DNA of 64,000 bases from Clostridiales bacterium (GCA_015055625.1 SVHU01000004.1:1-64000); one strand, 5' to 3'. Shown: positions 17,134 through 27,715, counted from the stretch's first letter. Notes: a model not told the origin generated them from the sequence alone. Numbers and translations are program-made.

Positions 17134-20100
17134 TTATTCTATTATTAATATACCTTTTATATTGAGCAAGTAATTATCTTCCGTTGTACGTATCGTGTAT
17201 ACGTATTCTCCTACGTCAATCGCATAATCTACGTCTTCGAATTCAATCAATACAGGCACATCTATACCCAATGTATATTTAGGATAAATAGCAACACCAG
17301 TATACTTGTACGCCTTTTCTTCTATTACTATCGATACTATACGCTTTTCGATTGTAAGCGTCGCTGTTGCCGTAGCACTAGCATAATTGTTATTTCCCTT
17401 AAAGGTTGCTTTAACTTCATACTCTCCCGCATCAATAGGCGAATCAACTTTTACACCATACCTAAAGTACTCGTATTCTATTTTAAAGTCTGATTCTATT
17501 TCGTCTATCTTTTGCTCTTTACCATTATAAATAACTTTTTTATCTTCAAGAACAAAACTTACTGACTTTTTAGTAATTTCGAGATTACCTGAATTTTGAG
17601 AATTTATATAATAATTTGCATTATCAATACTATCTGCAAATATTCTATAATTTCCTACGTCCTCACCCTCTTCTCTTTCAACTTTAACATTAACATCATC
17701 AAACCCAATCAATCCAGATACAGAGTACGCAAATTTCACATCCTGCTCGCCATAAGTCTTTACAGCAGACTCAATATCAATAACAATAGGTGCAGGTTCA
17801 ATTTCGTACGATCCTTCAATAAACTCTATAATATAATTTGAATTGCTTAACGAGCCTTGAGAAATTTCATAAACACCTACACTTTCAGCATTTTCTCTCA
17901 CAAGCTCTCCGCTTAAAGAATCACCCAAAATCATTCCATCTACGGTATAAGTAAGCTGTGCACTACTTCCGTACGTAACCTTAATATTGTCAGCAGTTAC
18001 CGTTATGTTTTTAGGTGTAATCGTATACGTTGCGCCAACAAAATTAATATTATAATTCTCGCAAGACAACGAGCCTATAGTTATTTGATACGTTCCAACA
18101 TTTTCTCCCTTTTCTCTATTAAGCTCACCATAGAATTCCATTTCAACATCAGAAGAATAGGTAAGTACACCTTCTACGCCATATTCTGTAACAACAGCAT
18201 TCGCAAAAACATTCACCTGTGCTTTATTTATGGTAAGAAAACCATTTATAGGAATAAGTAAATAATTGGAGTTTACGCTTGGTTTAATAGCGTATCTACC
18301 ACAATTTTCGCCTTCTTCTCTCTCAAATTCTACTATGTCGTCAAAAAACAACTTTCCATAAAGAATCTCATAACTATACTCAGGATCTAGTTCTCCGTAT
18401 AATTTTTCTTTAGAGTCTACTTTTATAACAACTTGTACTGGCAATATAGAGAAAGTAGAACCTTCGAATGTTATGTCGTAATTTTCTGCTCTTAAGCTTC
18501 CTTGCATTACGTTATAAAAACCAACATTTTCTCCGATTTCTCTTTCTATTTGACCATCTATCTGATCGCCTGGTAACAATCCGTCTACTTCATATTCGAT
18601 AACGTCTTCTGCTCCATAATACTTATACTGTCCCTCTTTTACACTTATAGTCAGCTGAGCGGGAATAATTGTATACAAAGCATTTGCGTAAGTTATTTCA
18701 TAATTCTCATAAACAACTTGTTCTATCACGATAGGATATTCGCCAACGGCATTTTGAACGTTTGACGAAAGATTGAATTTTATATCCTCACACAAATTCT
18801 CAACGGTATAGGTAAGCTCACAAAACTCTTGTCCATAAACGGAAGACTTGTCTTGCGCTATAACGGATATCTTTCTTTTTGCAACGACAAATAACCCCTC
18901 TATCTTTCCTTCGTATAATGCGTTTTCCGCTATTTCTACGCTATAACTATACTCGCCAGCGTTCAAAATACTCTCTACTTCGTTATCATTATATCTTAAA
19001 ACGGTTATAAAATCCACGTCAACGTCGCAAGTAATTTCTAAATCAACTGTCTGCCCACTATATACCTCGGGATATTTAACCTCGATATTAATTTTACGTT
19101 TAACAATCTCGAAAGTTCCGCTTTCACTTAAAACGTAATTGCTGTCTGAAGTTGTAAAAGCATACTCGTAAACTCCTGGCAATAAAGGCTGAACAACTTC
19201 ACCCTCTTTTGTAAAGCTAAGAGTAAAATCAATTTCATCACTTATTGTGTAATCAAAAACAAAAGTTTCCGAATATTCGTATACAGAAGTAACGTTTACA
19301 CTAACTATTTTAGGTACGATTGTAAATTCCAACTCTCCCGATCCAACGTAGTTAGAGCTATCAACACTATACTTTGCAGTATACGTTCCTACGTCATAAC
19401 ACAGCGAAGGCGCTCCGTCTTTTGTGTATTGAATTGAGAAAACATCTAAGTTTTCCGCATTCGTCTTAAACTCAGGGATTGTACCATTTTTGTTGAATAC
19501 GTATTCGTTTTTCTCTAACCAAACTTCAACCTTTTTACGATAAACAATCTCAACGTTAACGTCGCCAGTTATTTTAATAGTCAACACATCATCAGTGTAT
19601 TCTTCACCATTGACAGTAATCGAATATAGTTCAGTATTTTCATCTCCAACGTGCTCGATAGTTACGATATTACCATACTTATAAATACCGCCTTCGCTTG
19701 CCGTTCCGTTCTTGATGTTTACGCTCAGTACATACTCGTTATTATCATAAACAACCGTATGCGACAAAGTTTCACTTTCGTTACCAGCCTCGTCAAAACC
19801 TTTCACTTTTATGACGTACTCGCCAATTTCAGGAAAGACAATTCTATTATCTTCACTTGCTATAAACGACTCTTTAGTTGGCTCGCTACCATCGATTGTA
19901 TAATAAAAGTTTTGTGGAGAAATAGCATTTGATTGAATAATCTTAAACGAATATTCTGCTTCACTCGTAATATCCAAACCCTTTATCGTAGCATTAGGAA
20001 TTTCCGTATCTATTCCACTCTCTACATGTGTCTTAGTAGCTACGTTTCCTACGTTATCAACAACTTTAACTTCATAGTTTCCATTTGCCGTTACTTCATA

Positions 20101-20976
20101 CTCATAAGTTGCACTCTGAGTGGAAGACGAAATGGTTGTAGGCTTTATAGTTTTACCGTTTACCAACAATTCTTTTATTCCGCTTTGAGAATCTGTAACC
20201 GTTAAAGTTAGCTTTTTAGCTCCGTTATACCAGCCCTCATTATCGCTCTTAACAACAATAGTAGGCGACGTTGTATCAGTTGTCGTTACTTTTATGGTTG
20301 GATATCTATAATACATAATATTATAACCACCACCGCCATTAACAAACTCAGAATAAGCGTGCAACATAAGCGTATTGTTTTGAATTTTATCAAGCTTTAC
20401 GTTTATTGTTTGATATGAATCTACCGCAATACCGTTGTTTGAAGAATATCCTTCGCCCTCAACCGTAAATTCATTATAATTTATCTGAGTGCTAGACGCG
20501 CTTCCATATACTAAAGACAAATAAGCTTTATCTAACACGTCTTTTTTTACAAGCCAACTCGAATACGTTCCGGACTTAAATTGCGCTGTTGCCTCAAATT
20601 TTGCATAACCGTTCTTACTAGCTGTTACAATATTGTCCGATACAGTAATATAACTGAAAAAGTGTCCGTTGGTAGTGCTTACAGAAGTTGCACTATCTGC
20701 GTAATGATAAATTTCACCGTTATCAGAGGTTGTTTTACTATAATCGTTTGTAGGAATACTCCCTCTATTAACGTGATAACCTACGTACGAACGAATACTC
20801 TCGCTATTAGAGTATATTTTATACGTTCCAACCTTATCAATGTTAACCGTGTTTGATTGATATAACGTAACCCCATAAGACAAAGCGTCGGCTTTATAAC
20901 TTAAGTTAATACTTACCGAAAAAACAAAGAGTAAGCATACGAATATTAATATGTAAAATTTCTTAATTATTTTCAT
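17134..20976 (-). CDS. Secreted repeat protein with Ig-like and MBG domains
   Basis: The 1280-residue protein has a signal peptide (basic MKIIKKF start, hydrophobic core, cleavage near YKADA). Residues about 30-230 form a possible sugar-binding or jelly-roll-like region, about 230-480 hold Ig-like segments (PTIVVKSDNEGWYNGAKKL, NYEVKVVDNVGN, FYYTIDGSEPT), and about 480-1280 hold roughly ten MBG-type repeats of 70-85 residues with the motif VTYG-S-LTYTVDG-GD-GL-RE-GE-VG-Y-I--GSLS--NYNI-F-GATYTI. No LPXTG, SLH or other anchor is visible at the C terminus. Its ribosome site lies within the last codons of the upstream gene, so the two are translationally coupled. Probably an extracellular adhesin; ligand unknown. 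Confidence 0.75.
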   Translation of the reverse strand: MKIIKKFYILIFVCLLFVFSVSINLSYKADALSYGVTLYQSNTVNIDKVGTYKIYSNSESIRSYVGYHVNRGSIPTNDYSKTTSDNGEIYHYADSATSVSTTNGHFFSYITVSDNIVTASKNGYAKFEATAQFKSGTYSSWLVKKDVLDKAYLSLVYGSASSTQINYNEFTVEGEGYSSNNGIAVDSYQTINVKLDKIQNNTLMLHAYSEFVNGGGGYNIMYYRYPTIKVTTTDTTSPTIVVKSDNEGWYNGAKKLTLTVTDSQSGIKELLVNGKTIKPTTISSSTQSATYEYEVTANGNYEVKVVDNVGNVATKTHVESGIDTEIPNATIKGLDITSEAEYSFKIIQSNAISPQNFYYTIDGSEPTKESFIASEDNRIVFPEIGEYVIKVKGFDEAGNESETLSHTVVYDNNEYVLSVNIKNGTASEGGIYKYGNIVTIEHVGDENTELYSITVNGEEYTDDVLTIKITGDVNVEIVYRKKVEVWLEKNEYVFNKNGTIPEFKTNAENLDVFSIQYTKDGAPSLCYDVGTYTAKYSVDSSNYVGSGELEFTIVPKIVSVNVTSVYEYSETFVFDYTISDEIDFTLSFTKEGEVVQPLLPGVYEYAFTTSDSNYVLSESGTFEIVKRKINIEVKYPEVYSGQTVDLEITCDVDVDFITVLRYNDNEVESILNAGEYSYSVEIAENALYEGKIEGLFVVAKRKISVIAQDKSSVYGQEFCELTYTVENLCEDIKFNLSSNVQNAVGEYPIVIEQVVYENYEITYANALYTIIPAQLTISVKEGQYKYYGAEDVIEYEVDGLLPGDQIDGQIEREIGENVGFYNVMQGSLRAENYDITFEGSTFSILPVQVVIKVDSKEKLYGELDPEYSYEILYGKLFFDDIVEFEREEGENCGRYAIKPSVNSNYLLIPINGFLTINKAQVNVFANAVVTEYGVEGVLTYSSDVEMEFYGELNREKGENVGTYQITIGSLSCENYNINFVGATYTITPKNITVTADNIKVTYGSSAQLTYTVDGMILGDSLSGELVRENAESVGVYEISQGSLSNSNYIIEFIEGSYEIEPAPIVIDIESAVKTYGEQDVKFAYSVSGLIGFDDVNVKVEREEGEDVGNYRIFADSIDNANYYINSQNSGNLEITKKSVSFVLEDKKVIYNGKEQKIDEIESDFKIEYEYFRYGVKVDSPIDAGEYEVKATFKGNNNYASATATATLTIEKRIVSIVIEEKAYKYTGVAIYPKYTLGIDVPVLIEFEDVDYAIDVGEYVYTIRTTEDNYLLNIKGILIIE

Positions 20977-20977
20977 A

Positions 20978-23900
20978 CTACTCTCCTTTCTTTAGTGAGT
21001 TTTGAAGATTTGTTTCCGTATCGATTAACAAATCATTTATACGATAATCTAACGACGGCATTATGTATTCGTAATTCAAATCTCCAGTTATATTAACGTC
21101 GATTACTACGTTTACAGTATACTTTTCTTTTATGTTAAGCTTAGTTATATAACCCTTATCGTTGAAAGTGAAATATAAATTTATATAACTAAACGACTTA
21201 GGAGTTTGACCACTTAACTGAGTCATTTGCATAGCATAATTACTCCAAGTTTCGGAAGATGAAGACAAATTCATTGTCATACTATAACCGCCGTCATCTA
21301 ATAGAGCAACACTAACTGAGCTTAATGTGTTATCGTTAATAGTGTACGGAAGAACCGTTTTTACGTTTACACCGAATACAGTCATATACCCGTTAACCGT
21401 CGTATCCGTCCAATTTGCTCCAGAATAATCGGCGACAAGCGAAGAAGATACGCTTCCTCCCGTTACCTTCTTATACTTAACGCTACCGTCTACATTGTTA
21501 TAGAAGGTTGCCAAACCTACTTTGGGATCAACTCCTGCAACTTCACCACCATAGTTGAGGTTTTCTAACAAGATGTTACCCTTAGTATCTTTTTTGTTTA
21601 CCGACTTAACCTTTTGACCTCCACCAACTGACGGATTTACGTTTCCACTACCATAAATTTCATAAGAAGAAGCTAAATTCAAAAATCTATATCCGTTTTC
21701 ATACAAAGCCCAACCATACGCCATATCACTTATGGTAAAGTTGAATACTCCCTCTTCTTCGGTTGTTTTAGGAGTAAGCTTGCTATTATGCGTAATACCT
21801 TCAAACGAGCCGTTTATTTGAACTTTTCCTTCTAAGCCTTTTATTTCGTATTTTCCGTCTTTATCCGTATATGTAGAGTACTTTCCTGCACTTATTTTCA
21901 TATTTCTTACAGCAAGTCCACTCTCCGTCAATACGGTTCCACTAATCTTATAAGACTTAACACAGTTAATTTGATATTCACCATACTTAGACACAGTTAA
22001 TAAATTGGGGGTAAACTTAACGTTTTCTTTTTCAAATGAAAGCTTTACTTCTTCGTTGAAAAATCCCAACACTACTTCTTGTTCATTTATTGTCTGTATC
22101 ACTTCTCCGTTATTAAGAACACTTATTCCATCATACGAATTTATACCGCTAAACGTAATCTTAACCTTATATCCAAGCGTAATATCTAATTGTTCTGGCG
22201 AATTAATTTCTCTAACATACTCCGAATATCCGCTTTGAGATATTGTAAGCATAAAGAAACCTTCAATACTATCAAATTCAAATGCGCCGTTATCGTCAGA
22301 CACTGCTGTTCTAGATCCTAACGTTACGTTAATTCCACTCAATGCGTTTCCCGCCGTAGTTATTATTCCTTTAACAGTATACGATGATTTTAAGTTAATA
22401 GTTTTAGGTCCTGCAACTTCAAAATCTCCACTAAAGTTATATCCGTCTTTCGTTGCAGTAATTGTCATTTCGCCATAAAGACCGTTTAACGTCGCTTCAC
22501 CCATTGCATCCGTATAAACAACAATGTCGCCTATCTTTAAGCAAACGTTATCCACGTCATACACACCACATTTAACTTTTACGTTTACGCTATACGTAGC
22601 AATAGCTTTAATTTCACTAGGGCCACCAACTTCTATACTTGATATTTGATAGCCGTCTTTGGTGAAAGTAAGAGTTTTCTTTCCTTCAATGCCTAAAATC
22701 TCAAATTTACCATCTTTATCAGTTTCAGTTTCTATACTGTCTATGCTAACCTTAACACCACTAAGAAGTAAGCTTCCACTTGTTACGTACCCTGCAACTT
22801 TATACTTTGCAGATATTACAACCGTTTCTGGCGCAGTTATAGTATAACTATCAAACGTATAACCGTCTTTAGTAAAAGTAACTACTTCACCGCATACAAA
22901 GCCATTAATATTCGAGCTATTTATAACAACATCTTCAATGGGTAAATCTCCAGATATGAAACTAAAATCAACTTTTACATACGCGTCAATCAAAAGTTTA
23001 GTATATCCGTCAACAACAACGTCGCTAATTTCATAGCCATCTTTCGCAAACGTTATTAAAGCTTGTTCGTTAGTTATTCCACTAATAACGAATTTACCAT
23101 AATCGTCCGTGTATACTTGATATTCTCCGCAAGAAACCAAAACTTGAGAAACAGGAACTCCTCCGCTTAGAACTTGTCCACTTACTTCATAAGTTGCAAC
23201 AACGTCAATCACTACGTCGCCGTCTTTTTCATATATAGTTATGTTATTCTTGTTAAATACGTATCCTTGTTTTGCAAACGTTAAAACACAATCAGAAGAC
23301 AATAAAGAGAACAAATAATATCCGTTATCATCAGTATAAACTATTTTATCACCTGCCGTTATTTTAACGTTCTTAAGAGGGGTTTCACCTATTTTTACAC
23401 AACCTTCAATATTGTATCCGTTATTGGAGAAATTATATTCACCTCCACAATCTATGTCATAATACTCTGGTTTTAGTGACACGTTATTGCTGTTTTCTGA
23501 AAATAAAACGTAACTTCCGCTAAGACTTTCAAACGAATATCCTCCATTACTATCAGTATAAACTGATTGTATAGCTTTCCCTTCGCTGTCAATAAGGATA
23601 ATTTTTATCCCCTCCAGCATTTCGCCATCTTTATTTGCAACACCAAAGATCTTATACGTAGCATTTACAATATAATTGCCACCCTTACTCGTTGTAAACG
23701 TTTCAAAAACGTAATTATCCTTTTTTAGCGTAATTTCAGTATTACCATACAAACCAGACAACGTTAATTCTTCTACAACATGAAGTTCTTCTCCATTAAA
23801 AACCGCAATATAGTCGTCAACTGAAGAGTTTCCGCTTTTAGCTGTAAGTATTAAATCGTACGATAAATTCACATCAATATCATTACTATCGTTTATTATG

Positions 23901-25489
23901 CTTTGAAAACTGTCATAGCCAGCACAGTCAATCTTAATTAACGTATTTTCGTAGATCTTATCAATATATAACGATCCGTTTTCAAACTCGACAGACTTGT
24001 CAAGATACGAAACTACACCCGAAAGCATAATATCTCCGCTTCTTACCGTTGCATTAACTTCATACACTCTCTTTGCTTTACATTCAGAGAAATTGTTATT
24101 CTTGTCGATATTCGTTTCGTACGACTCTAATTCATAACCTTCACAGTTTATTTCAATAACATGACTAGAATATGTATGTAGACGAAAGTTTTCTTCCACG
24201 TTTATTTTCTCACCGTCAATAGTCAATTCAAACGGAATTTTAACACCATTATTAGTAACGCAAAAATCAATATAATAATATTCTTGCGCGATTACGTTAA
24301 ATTTTGAATTATCTATTTCAACCGCATAGGCCTTTTCAAAATAATATCCGTTTTTAGAAAATACAATATTATCACCAAGGTACACACTAGCAGAAAATCT
24401 TCCATTTTTATCCGTACACACGGAAATATCTCCAATACATACTAATACGTCTTCGATTGGTGCTTGATCACAAATAACAGTACCTGATATATTATATAGC
24501 AAAACGGCGTTAACATCAGATTTTTCAAACGAGGTTTCTGTATTATAAACGGTAAATCCTGCTTTTTTTACACATACAGCATTAACACCATACAAGTCGT
24601 CAATTGTAAAATGACCATCATTGTCTGTTTCAGTTATTTTTTCTTCGCCAACGTATACGTCCGCATTTGCAATAACTTCACTACCGCTTATAGCTCTTCC
24701 GTTTATATTATATTTAGCAAAACAATCAACAGTAAATTTACCGTTTTCTTCCGACAATATAAATTTATTGTTTTTGATATAATAATTATCGGATAAAATT
24801 TCAATAATGCTATCCTTTTTTATATCATTAACTACAAACTCATCACTCTTGTCGTAATCTATTTGATTACCATCAAGTTTGATGCTAATATCATTCTCTG
24901 CGTTATAATCAAAATTTAAACTAATCGTTGCTGAAGTAGTTCCGTTTACAACAACATCGGTTTCACCCTTTTCAAGCGTGGTTGAAAAGAATTTCATTTC
25001 ATCTTTTGTTGCACTAATGCTAACTTTACCTGCAAGTTTATTTAAGTAAAAGTTACCCTCGCTGTCAGAATATGTAATAAACTCTCCGTTTTCAGCTTGT
25101 ATGGTAAGCTTAGCGTTAGCAACAACATTTTCACCACTTACAACTTGTCCGAAAACTTCTCTGTATGAAATACCACTAAAATCACAAACTCCCGAACAAT
25201 TAGTCGTAATAGACGCCGTTTCAAAGTAGTAGTCTTCATTACTTAACGAAACAGTGATCTCGCCATATATACCGCCTATTTTGTATTTACCCTCCGCATC
25301 GGTTATTGTTGTTGCCGAAGTAGAATATACGGTTACTCCTTCAACAGGAACTCCGTCCACCAAAACCGTTCCGCTTATTGAATAGGGTTTTGGTTTTAAT
25401 ATCTCCATAATACCAAATGCGCCTAGAGCAACCACTATAAGCGATAAAAATACGATTAAAATTTTCTTTAGTTTTTTTCGTTTTGCCAT
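20978..25489 (-). CDS. Giant membrane-anchored protein with carboxypeptidase-regulatory-like repeats
   Basis: The 1503-residue protein has a lysine-rich N terminus and one membrane helix (residues about 9-28), then some 15 beta-sandwich repeats of 70-80 residues. A typical unit reads VSGxVxSGxxxLSGVxVxxG, TDxxGxFxIxGLxG, LTFxKDGYxF, like CarboxypepD_reg/Cna-B-type folds. The last about 250 residues differ (WALYENGYRFLNLASSYEIYGSG onwards) and look like a globular extracellular domain. No sorting signal is seen, so the N-terminal helix probably anchors it. The start has AGGTG upstream. It is the first gene of a two-gene surface operon. Function unknown; a stalk that presents the C-terminal domain is plausible. 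Confidence 0.75.
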   Translation of the reverse strand: MAKRKKLKKILIVFLSLIVVALGAFGIMEILKPKPYSISGTVLVDGVPVEGVTVYSTSATTITDAEGKYKIGGIYGEITVSLSNEDYYFETASITTNCSGVCDFSGISYREVFGQVVSGENVVANAKLTIQAENGEFITYSDSEGNFYLNKLAGKVSISATKDEMKFFSTTLEKGETDVVVNGTTSATISLNFDYNAENDISIKLDGNQIDYDKSDEFVVNDIKKDSIIEILSDNYYIKNNKFILSEENGKFTVDCFAKYNINGRAISGSEVIANADVYVGEEKITETDNDGHFTIDDLYGVNAVCVKKAGFTVYNTETSFEKSDVNAVLLYNISGTVICDQAPIEDVLVCIGDISVCTDKNGRFSASVYLGDNIVFSKNGYYFEKAYAVEIDNSKFNVIAQEYYYIDFCVTNNGVKIPFELTIDGEKINVEENFRLHTYSSHVIEINCEGYELESYETNIDKNNNFSECKAKRVYEVNATVRSGDIMLSGVVSYLDKSVEFENGSLYIDKIYENTLIKIDCAGYDSFQSIINDSNDIDVNLSYDLILTAKSGNSSVDDYIAVFNGEELHVVEELTLSGLYGNTEITLKKDNYVFETFTTSKGGNYIVNATYKIFGVANKDGEMLEGIKIILIDSEGKAIQSVYTDSNGGYSFESLSGSYVLFSENSNNVSLKPEYYDIDCGGEYNFSNNGYNIEGCVKIGETPLKNVKITAGDKIVYTDDNGYYLFSLLSSDCVLTFAKQGYVFNKNNITIYEKDGDVVIDVVATYEVSGQVLSGGVPVSQVLVSCGEYQVYTDDYGKFVISGITNEQALITFAKDGYEISDVVVDGYTKLLIDAYVKVDFSFISGDLPIEDVVINSSNINGFVCGEVVTFTKDGYTFDSYTITAPETVVISAKYKVAGYVTSGSLLLSGVKVSIDSIETETDKDGKFEILGIEGKKTLTFTKDGYQISSIEVGGPSEIKAIATYSVNVKVKCGVYDVDNVCLKIGDIVVYTDAMGEATLNGLYGEMTITATKDGYNFSGDFEVAGPKTINLKSSYTVKGIITTAGNALSGINVTLGSRTAVSDDNGAFEFDSIEGFFMLTISQSGYSEYVREINSPEQLDITLGYKVKITFSGINSYDGISVLNNGEVIQTINEQEVVLGFFNEEVKLSFEKENVKFTPNLLTVSKYGEYQINCVKSYKISGTVLTESGLAVRNMKISAGKYSTYTDKDGKYEIKGLEGKVQINGSFEGITHNSKLTPKTTEEEGVFNFTISDMAYGWALYENGYRFLNLASSYEIYGSGNVNPSVGGGQKVKSVNKKDTKGNILLENLNYGGEVAGVDPKVGLATFYNNVDGSVKYKKVTGGSVSSSLVADYSGANWTDTTVNGYMTVFGVNVKTVLPYTINDNTLSSVSVALLDDGGYSMTMNLSSSSETWSNYAMQMTQLSGQTPKSFSYINLYFTFNDKGYITKLNIKEKYTVNVVIDVNITGDLNYEYIMPSLDYRINDLLIDTETNLQNSLKKGE

Positions 25490-25674
25490 TTAGCACCTCA
25501 CTTAACAACCTTATTTTAATATTTTTATAAAATATTATCTACTAAATTAATACTCAAAATGGTAAACTCTTACAATTTAAGCTCTACTGTATTAAAAAAA
25601 CAACTCTACTATCAGTTTACATACAATACAAGTGACATATTTTATAAACTTTACGTTTATTTTTAAATTTCCGC
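25490..25674. other. AT-rich divergent intergenic region
   Basis: This gap separates the giant surface protein gene from the XRE gene. It holds a perfect AT palindrome, AATATTTTTATAAAATATT, at 25518-25536, and a weak promoter-like pair for the surface operon on the minus strand (TTGTAA, 17 bp, TATTAA). No ORF with a ribosome site is seen. Confidence 0.4.
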
Positions 25675-25703
25675 TTTACATTTGTCCTCAATTTTGATAT
25701 AAT
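25675..25703 (+). promoter_or_regulatory. Promoter giving a probably leaderless XRE transcript
   Basis: TTTACA (25675-25680) and TATAAT (25698-25703) have a 17-bp spacer. The -10 box ends only 6 bp before the ATG at 25710, so the expected transcription start coincides with the start codon. No Shine-Dalgarno sequence is present. Confidence 0.75.
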
Positions 25704-25709
25704 TTAAAT

Positions 25710-26291
25710 ATGGATGAGAGAGAAACAATTGCAAAAAATTTAGTAAAGCTACGAGAGGCAAACCGCCTTACTCAAGCAGAACTTGCGGAGCAACTTAACT
25801 ACACCGACAAGGCTATTTCTAAGTGGGAACGTGGCGAATCTCTACCAGACGTGCTTACCTTAAAAAAAGTAGCAACTATTTTGGGGAGTGACGTCAATTT
25901 TATACTGGAATCTCACGAAGAAGATGATTTTATAGCTAAAAAGAAAGGTGTCTTTAAGATTCAAAACAGAATCGCTATTTGCTCACTTGCAGTAACGGTT
26001 GTTTGGCTCATTGCCACACTAGTGTTCGTGTATTTCAAAATTTACCAAAAGGTAGATTTGTGGCAAGCTTTTATTGCAGGTGTTCCGGCGTCCTGTTTTG
26101 TGCTATTTGTGCTTTTACGTAGATGGTATAAATCAAATAAACTTCTTTCGTTTATCGTAATATCACTATTCATGTGGGGCTTTATAGCATTTATTTACCT
26201 AGCCTCTCTACACCTAAACATGTGGGCTCTTTTCTTTATTGGTGTTCCCATTCAAGTTATTTTTATTCTTACATATAGACTAAAAATGTAA
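25710..26291 (+). CDS. XRE-family HTH regulator with four membrane helices
   Basis: Residues 1-65 of this 193-residue protein form an XRE helix-turn-helix (ETIAKNLVKLREANRLTQAELAEQLNYTDKAISKWERGESLPD). The rest holds about four hydrophobic segments (residues 82-105, 112-135, 145-166, 170-190), so the DNA-binding domain is tethered to the membrane. Such proteins often sense membrane or wall state, but the signal is unknown. It lies divergent from the surface-protein operon. The start is supported by homology to XRE N termini and by the promoter position, in spite of the missing ribosome site. Confidence 0.85.
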   Translation: MDERETIAKNLVKLREANRLTQAELAEQLNYTDKAISKWERGESLPDVLTLKKVATILGSDVNFILESHEEDDFIAKKKGVFKIQNRIAICSLAVTVVWLIATLVFVYFKIYQKVDLWQAFIAGVPASCFVLFVLLRRWYKSNKLLSFIVISLFMWGFIAFIYLASLHLNMWALFFIGVPIQVIFILTYRLKM

Positions 26292-26315
26292 TCTAATATA
26301 ATCTATATTTCACAA

Positions 26316-26350
26316 AACCCGAATACGTATTGCGTTTTCGGGTTAATTTT
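26316..26350 (+). terminator. Terminator after the XRE gene
   Basis: AACCCGAA pairs with TTCGGGTT, followed by AATTTT. Confidence 0.7.
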
Positions 26351-26357
26351 ATAAAAA

Positions 26358-26395
26358 AAACAATCGGAACAATATATTATTATCCGACTGTTTTT
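26358..26395 (-). terminator. Terminator after lysA
   Basis: On the minus strand AACAGTCGGA pairs with TCCGATTGTT (one G-T pair), followed by eight T. It closes the dapA-dapB-lysA operon just beyond the lysA stop. Confidence 0.8.
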
Positions 26396-26400
26396 TATTT

Positions 26401-27696
26401 TTATAAATCATTTTTTATAAGGTCAGCAAAGGTTTCACGTCTTATAACTTCAAAAACCTTGCCATCTTTTATTGCCACAACTGCTGGGCGAGGAATTCTA
26501 TTATAATTGCTAGCCATAGAATAATTATACGCACCCGTTACAAGAACAGCAAGAATATCTCCTCTATATGGTTTTGGAATGGTTACATCTTCTTGAATAA
26601 GATCTCCACTTTCACAACATCTTCCCGCAACAGTGCAAGTAAAATCTGCTTTATCATTCATTCTAGATGCAAGACAAACCGTATAATCAGCCTGGTACAA
26701 CGCATATCTAGGATTATCTGGCATACCACCGTCTATGGATACATAATTCTTAAATCCAGGAATTTCTTTAGTTCCTCCAACTGTATACAACGTAAGAGCA
26801 GAATCTGCAACAATACTTCTACCAGGCTCCATTATAATACGTGGTTTTTTAATTCCACTGCGCTTCACCTCTTCATTAATATATGAAGCTATTAGCCTTA
26901 TGAAATCCTCATAATTAAGCTCCGGCTGAGATTGTATATATCTTACGCCAAATCCTCCACCCAAGTTAAGAATTTCGGTGACATAGCCAAATTTCTGTTT
27001 TACGTGGGTTACGTATTCAATCATAAGCTTTCCCGCATCGCAAAACGGCTTAATATCAAAAATTTGCGAACCTATATGACAATGAAAACCGTCAAGTCTT
27101 AAGTTTTTCTTATTAAGGGTGTATTCCACTGCATCATCAGCTTGTCCTGTTTCAATTGCGATCCCGAACTTGCTATCTACTTGTCCAGTAGTTATTGCAG
27201 CGTGGGTATGTGGATCAATTCCTGGAGAAAGTCGAAGAATTATAGGCTGAACTTTTCCATGTTTTTTTGCTACCTCGTCAATCATGTCAATTTCAGTAAG
27301 ATTGTCTGCAACGAAATGACCAACGCCACTTTCAATAGCATACTCAATATCAGCATCAGTCTTGTTGTTGCCGTGCAAAAAAGCATTACTAACGTCAAAA
27401 CCTGCGCTAAGAGCCGTATATAATTCTCCAGAAGAAACTAAATCTATTCCTACGTTTTCTTCTTTAGCTATACGATATATATACTTACACGAAAAAGCTT
27501 TGCTAGCAAACAAGGGATACGAACCTTGCCCAAAATATTTTTCCATCGCATTTTTATACACTGAAAAATTACGACGAATACGAGCTTCATCCATTACCAT
27601 AAGCGGAGTACCATATTTTTGAACAAGTTCCACTGTATCTTGCTCCGCTATGCACAATACACCTTTTTCGTTAATAGTTAAGTTCTTGTGTAACAT
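26401..27696 (-). CDS. lysA: Diaminopimelate decarboxylase
   Basis: This 431-residue PLP enzyme of alanine-racemase fold makes L-lysine from meso-diaminopimelate. Seen blocks: YPLFASKAFSCKYI with the PLP lysine, LHGNNKTDADIEYA, GFHCHIGSQI, LNLGGGFGVRY, IIMEPGRSIVADSA, and CESGDLIQED with the catalytic Cys. Length is typical. It is the last gene of the riboswitch-controlled operon; dapB lies 19 bp upstream. Its substrate is presumably supplied by Ddh from 3749. Confidence 0.95.
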   Translation of the reverse strand: MLHKNLTINEKGVLCIAEQDTVELVQKYGTPLMVMDEARIRRNFSVYKNAMEKYFGQGSYPLFASKAFSCKYIYRIAKEENVGIDLVSSGELYTALSAGFDVSNAFLHGNNKTDADIEYAIESGVGHFVADNLTEIDMIDEVAKKHGKVQPIILRLSPGIDPHTHAAITTGQVDSKFGIAIETGQADDAVEYTLNKKNLRLDGFHCHIGSQIFDIKPFCDAGKLMIEYVTHVKQKFGYVTEILNLGGGFGVRYIQSQPELNYEDFIRLIASYINEEVKRSGIKKPRIIMEPGRSIVADSALTLYTVGGTKEIPGFKNYVSIDGGMPDNPRYALYQADYTVCLASRMNDKADFTCTVAGRCCESGDLIQEDVTIPKPYRGDILAVLVTGAYNYSMASNYNRIPRPAVVAIKDGKVFEVIRRETFADLIKNDL

Positions 27697-27715
27697 AAAA
27701 CTTCCTTAATTTGTG

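Noticed and set aside
17134..25489. Apparent periodic DNA repeats that might suggest a CRISPR array or satellite
   Set aside because: The periodicity is that of protein repeats of 70-85 codons with diverged DNA. There are no identical short repeats with unique spacers.
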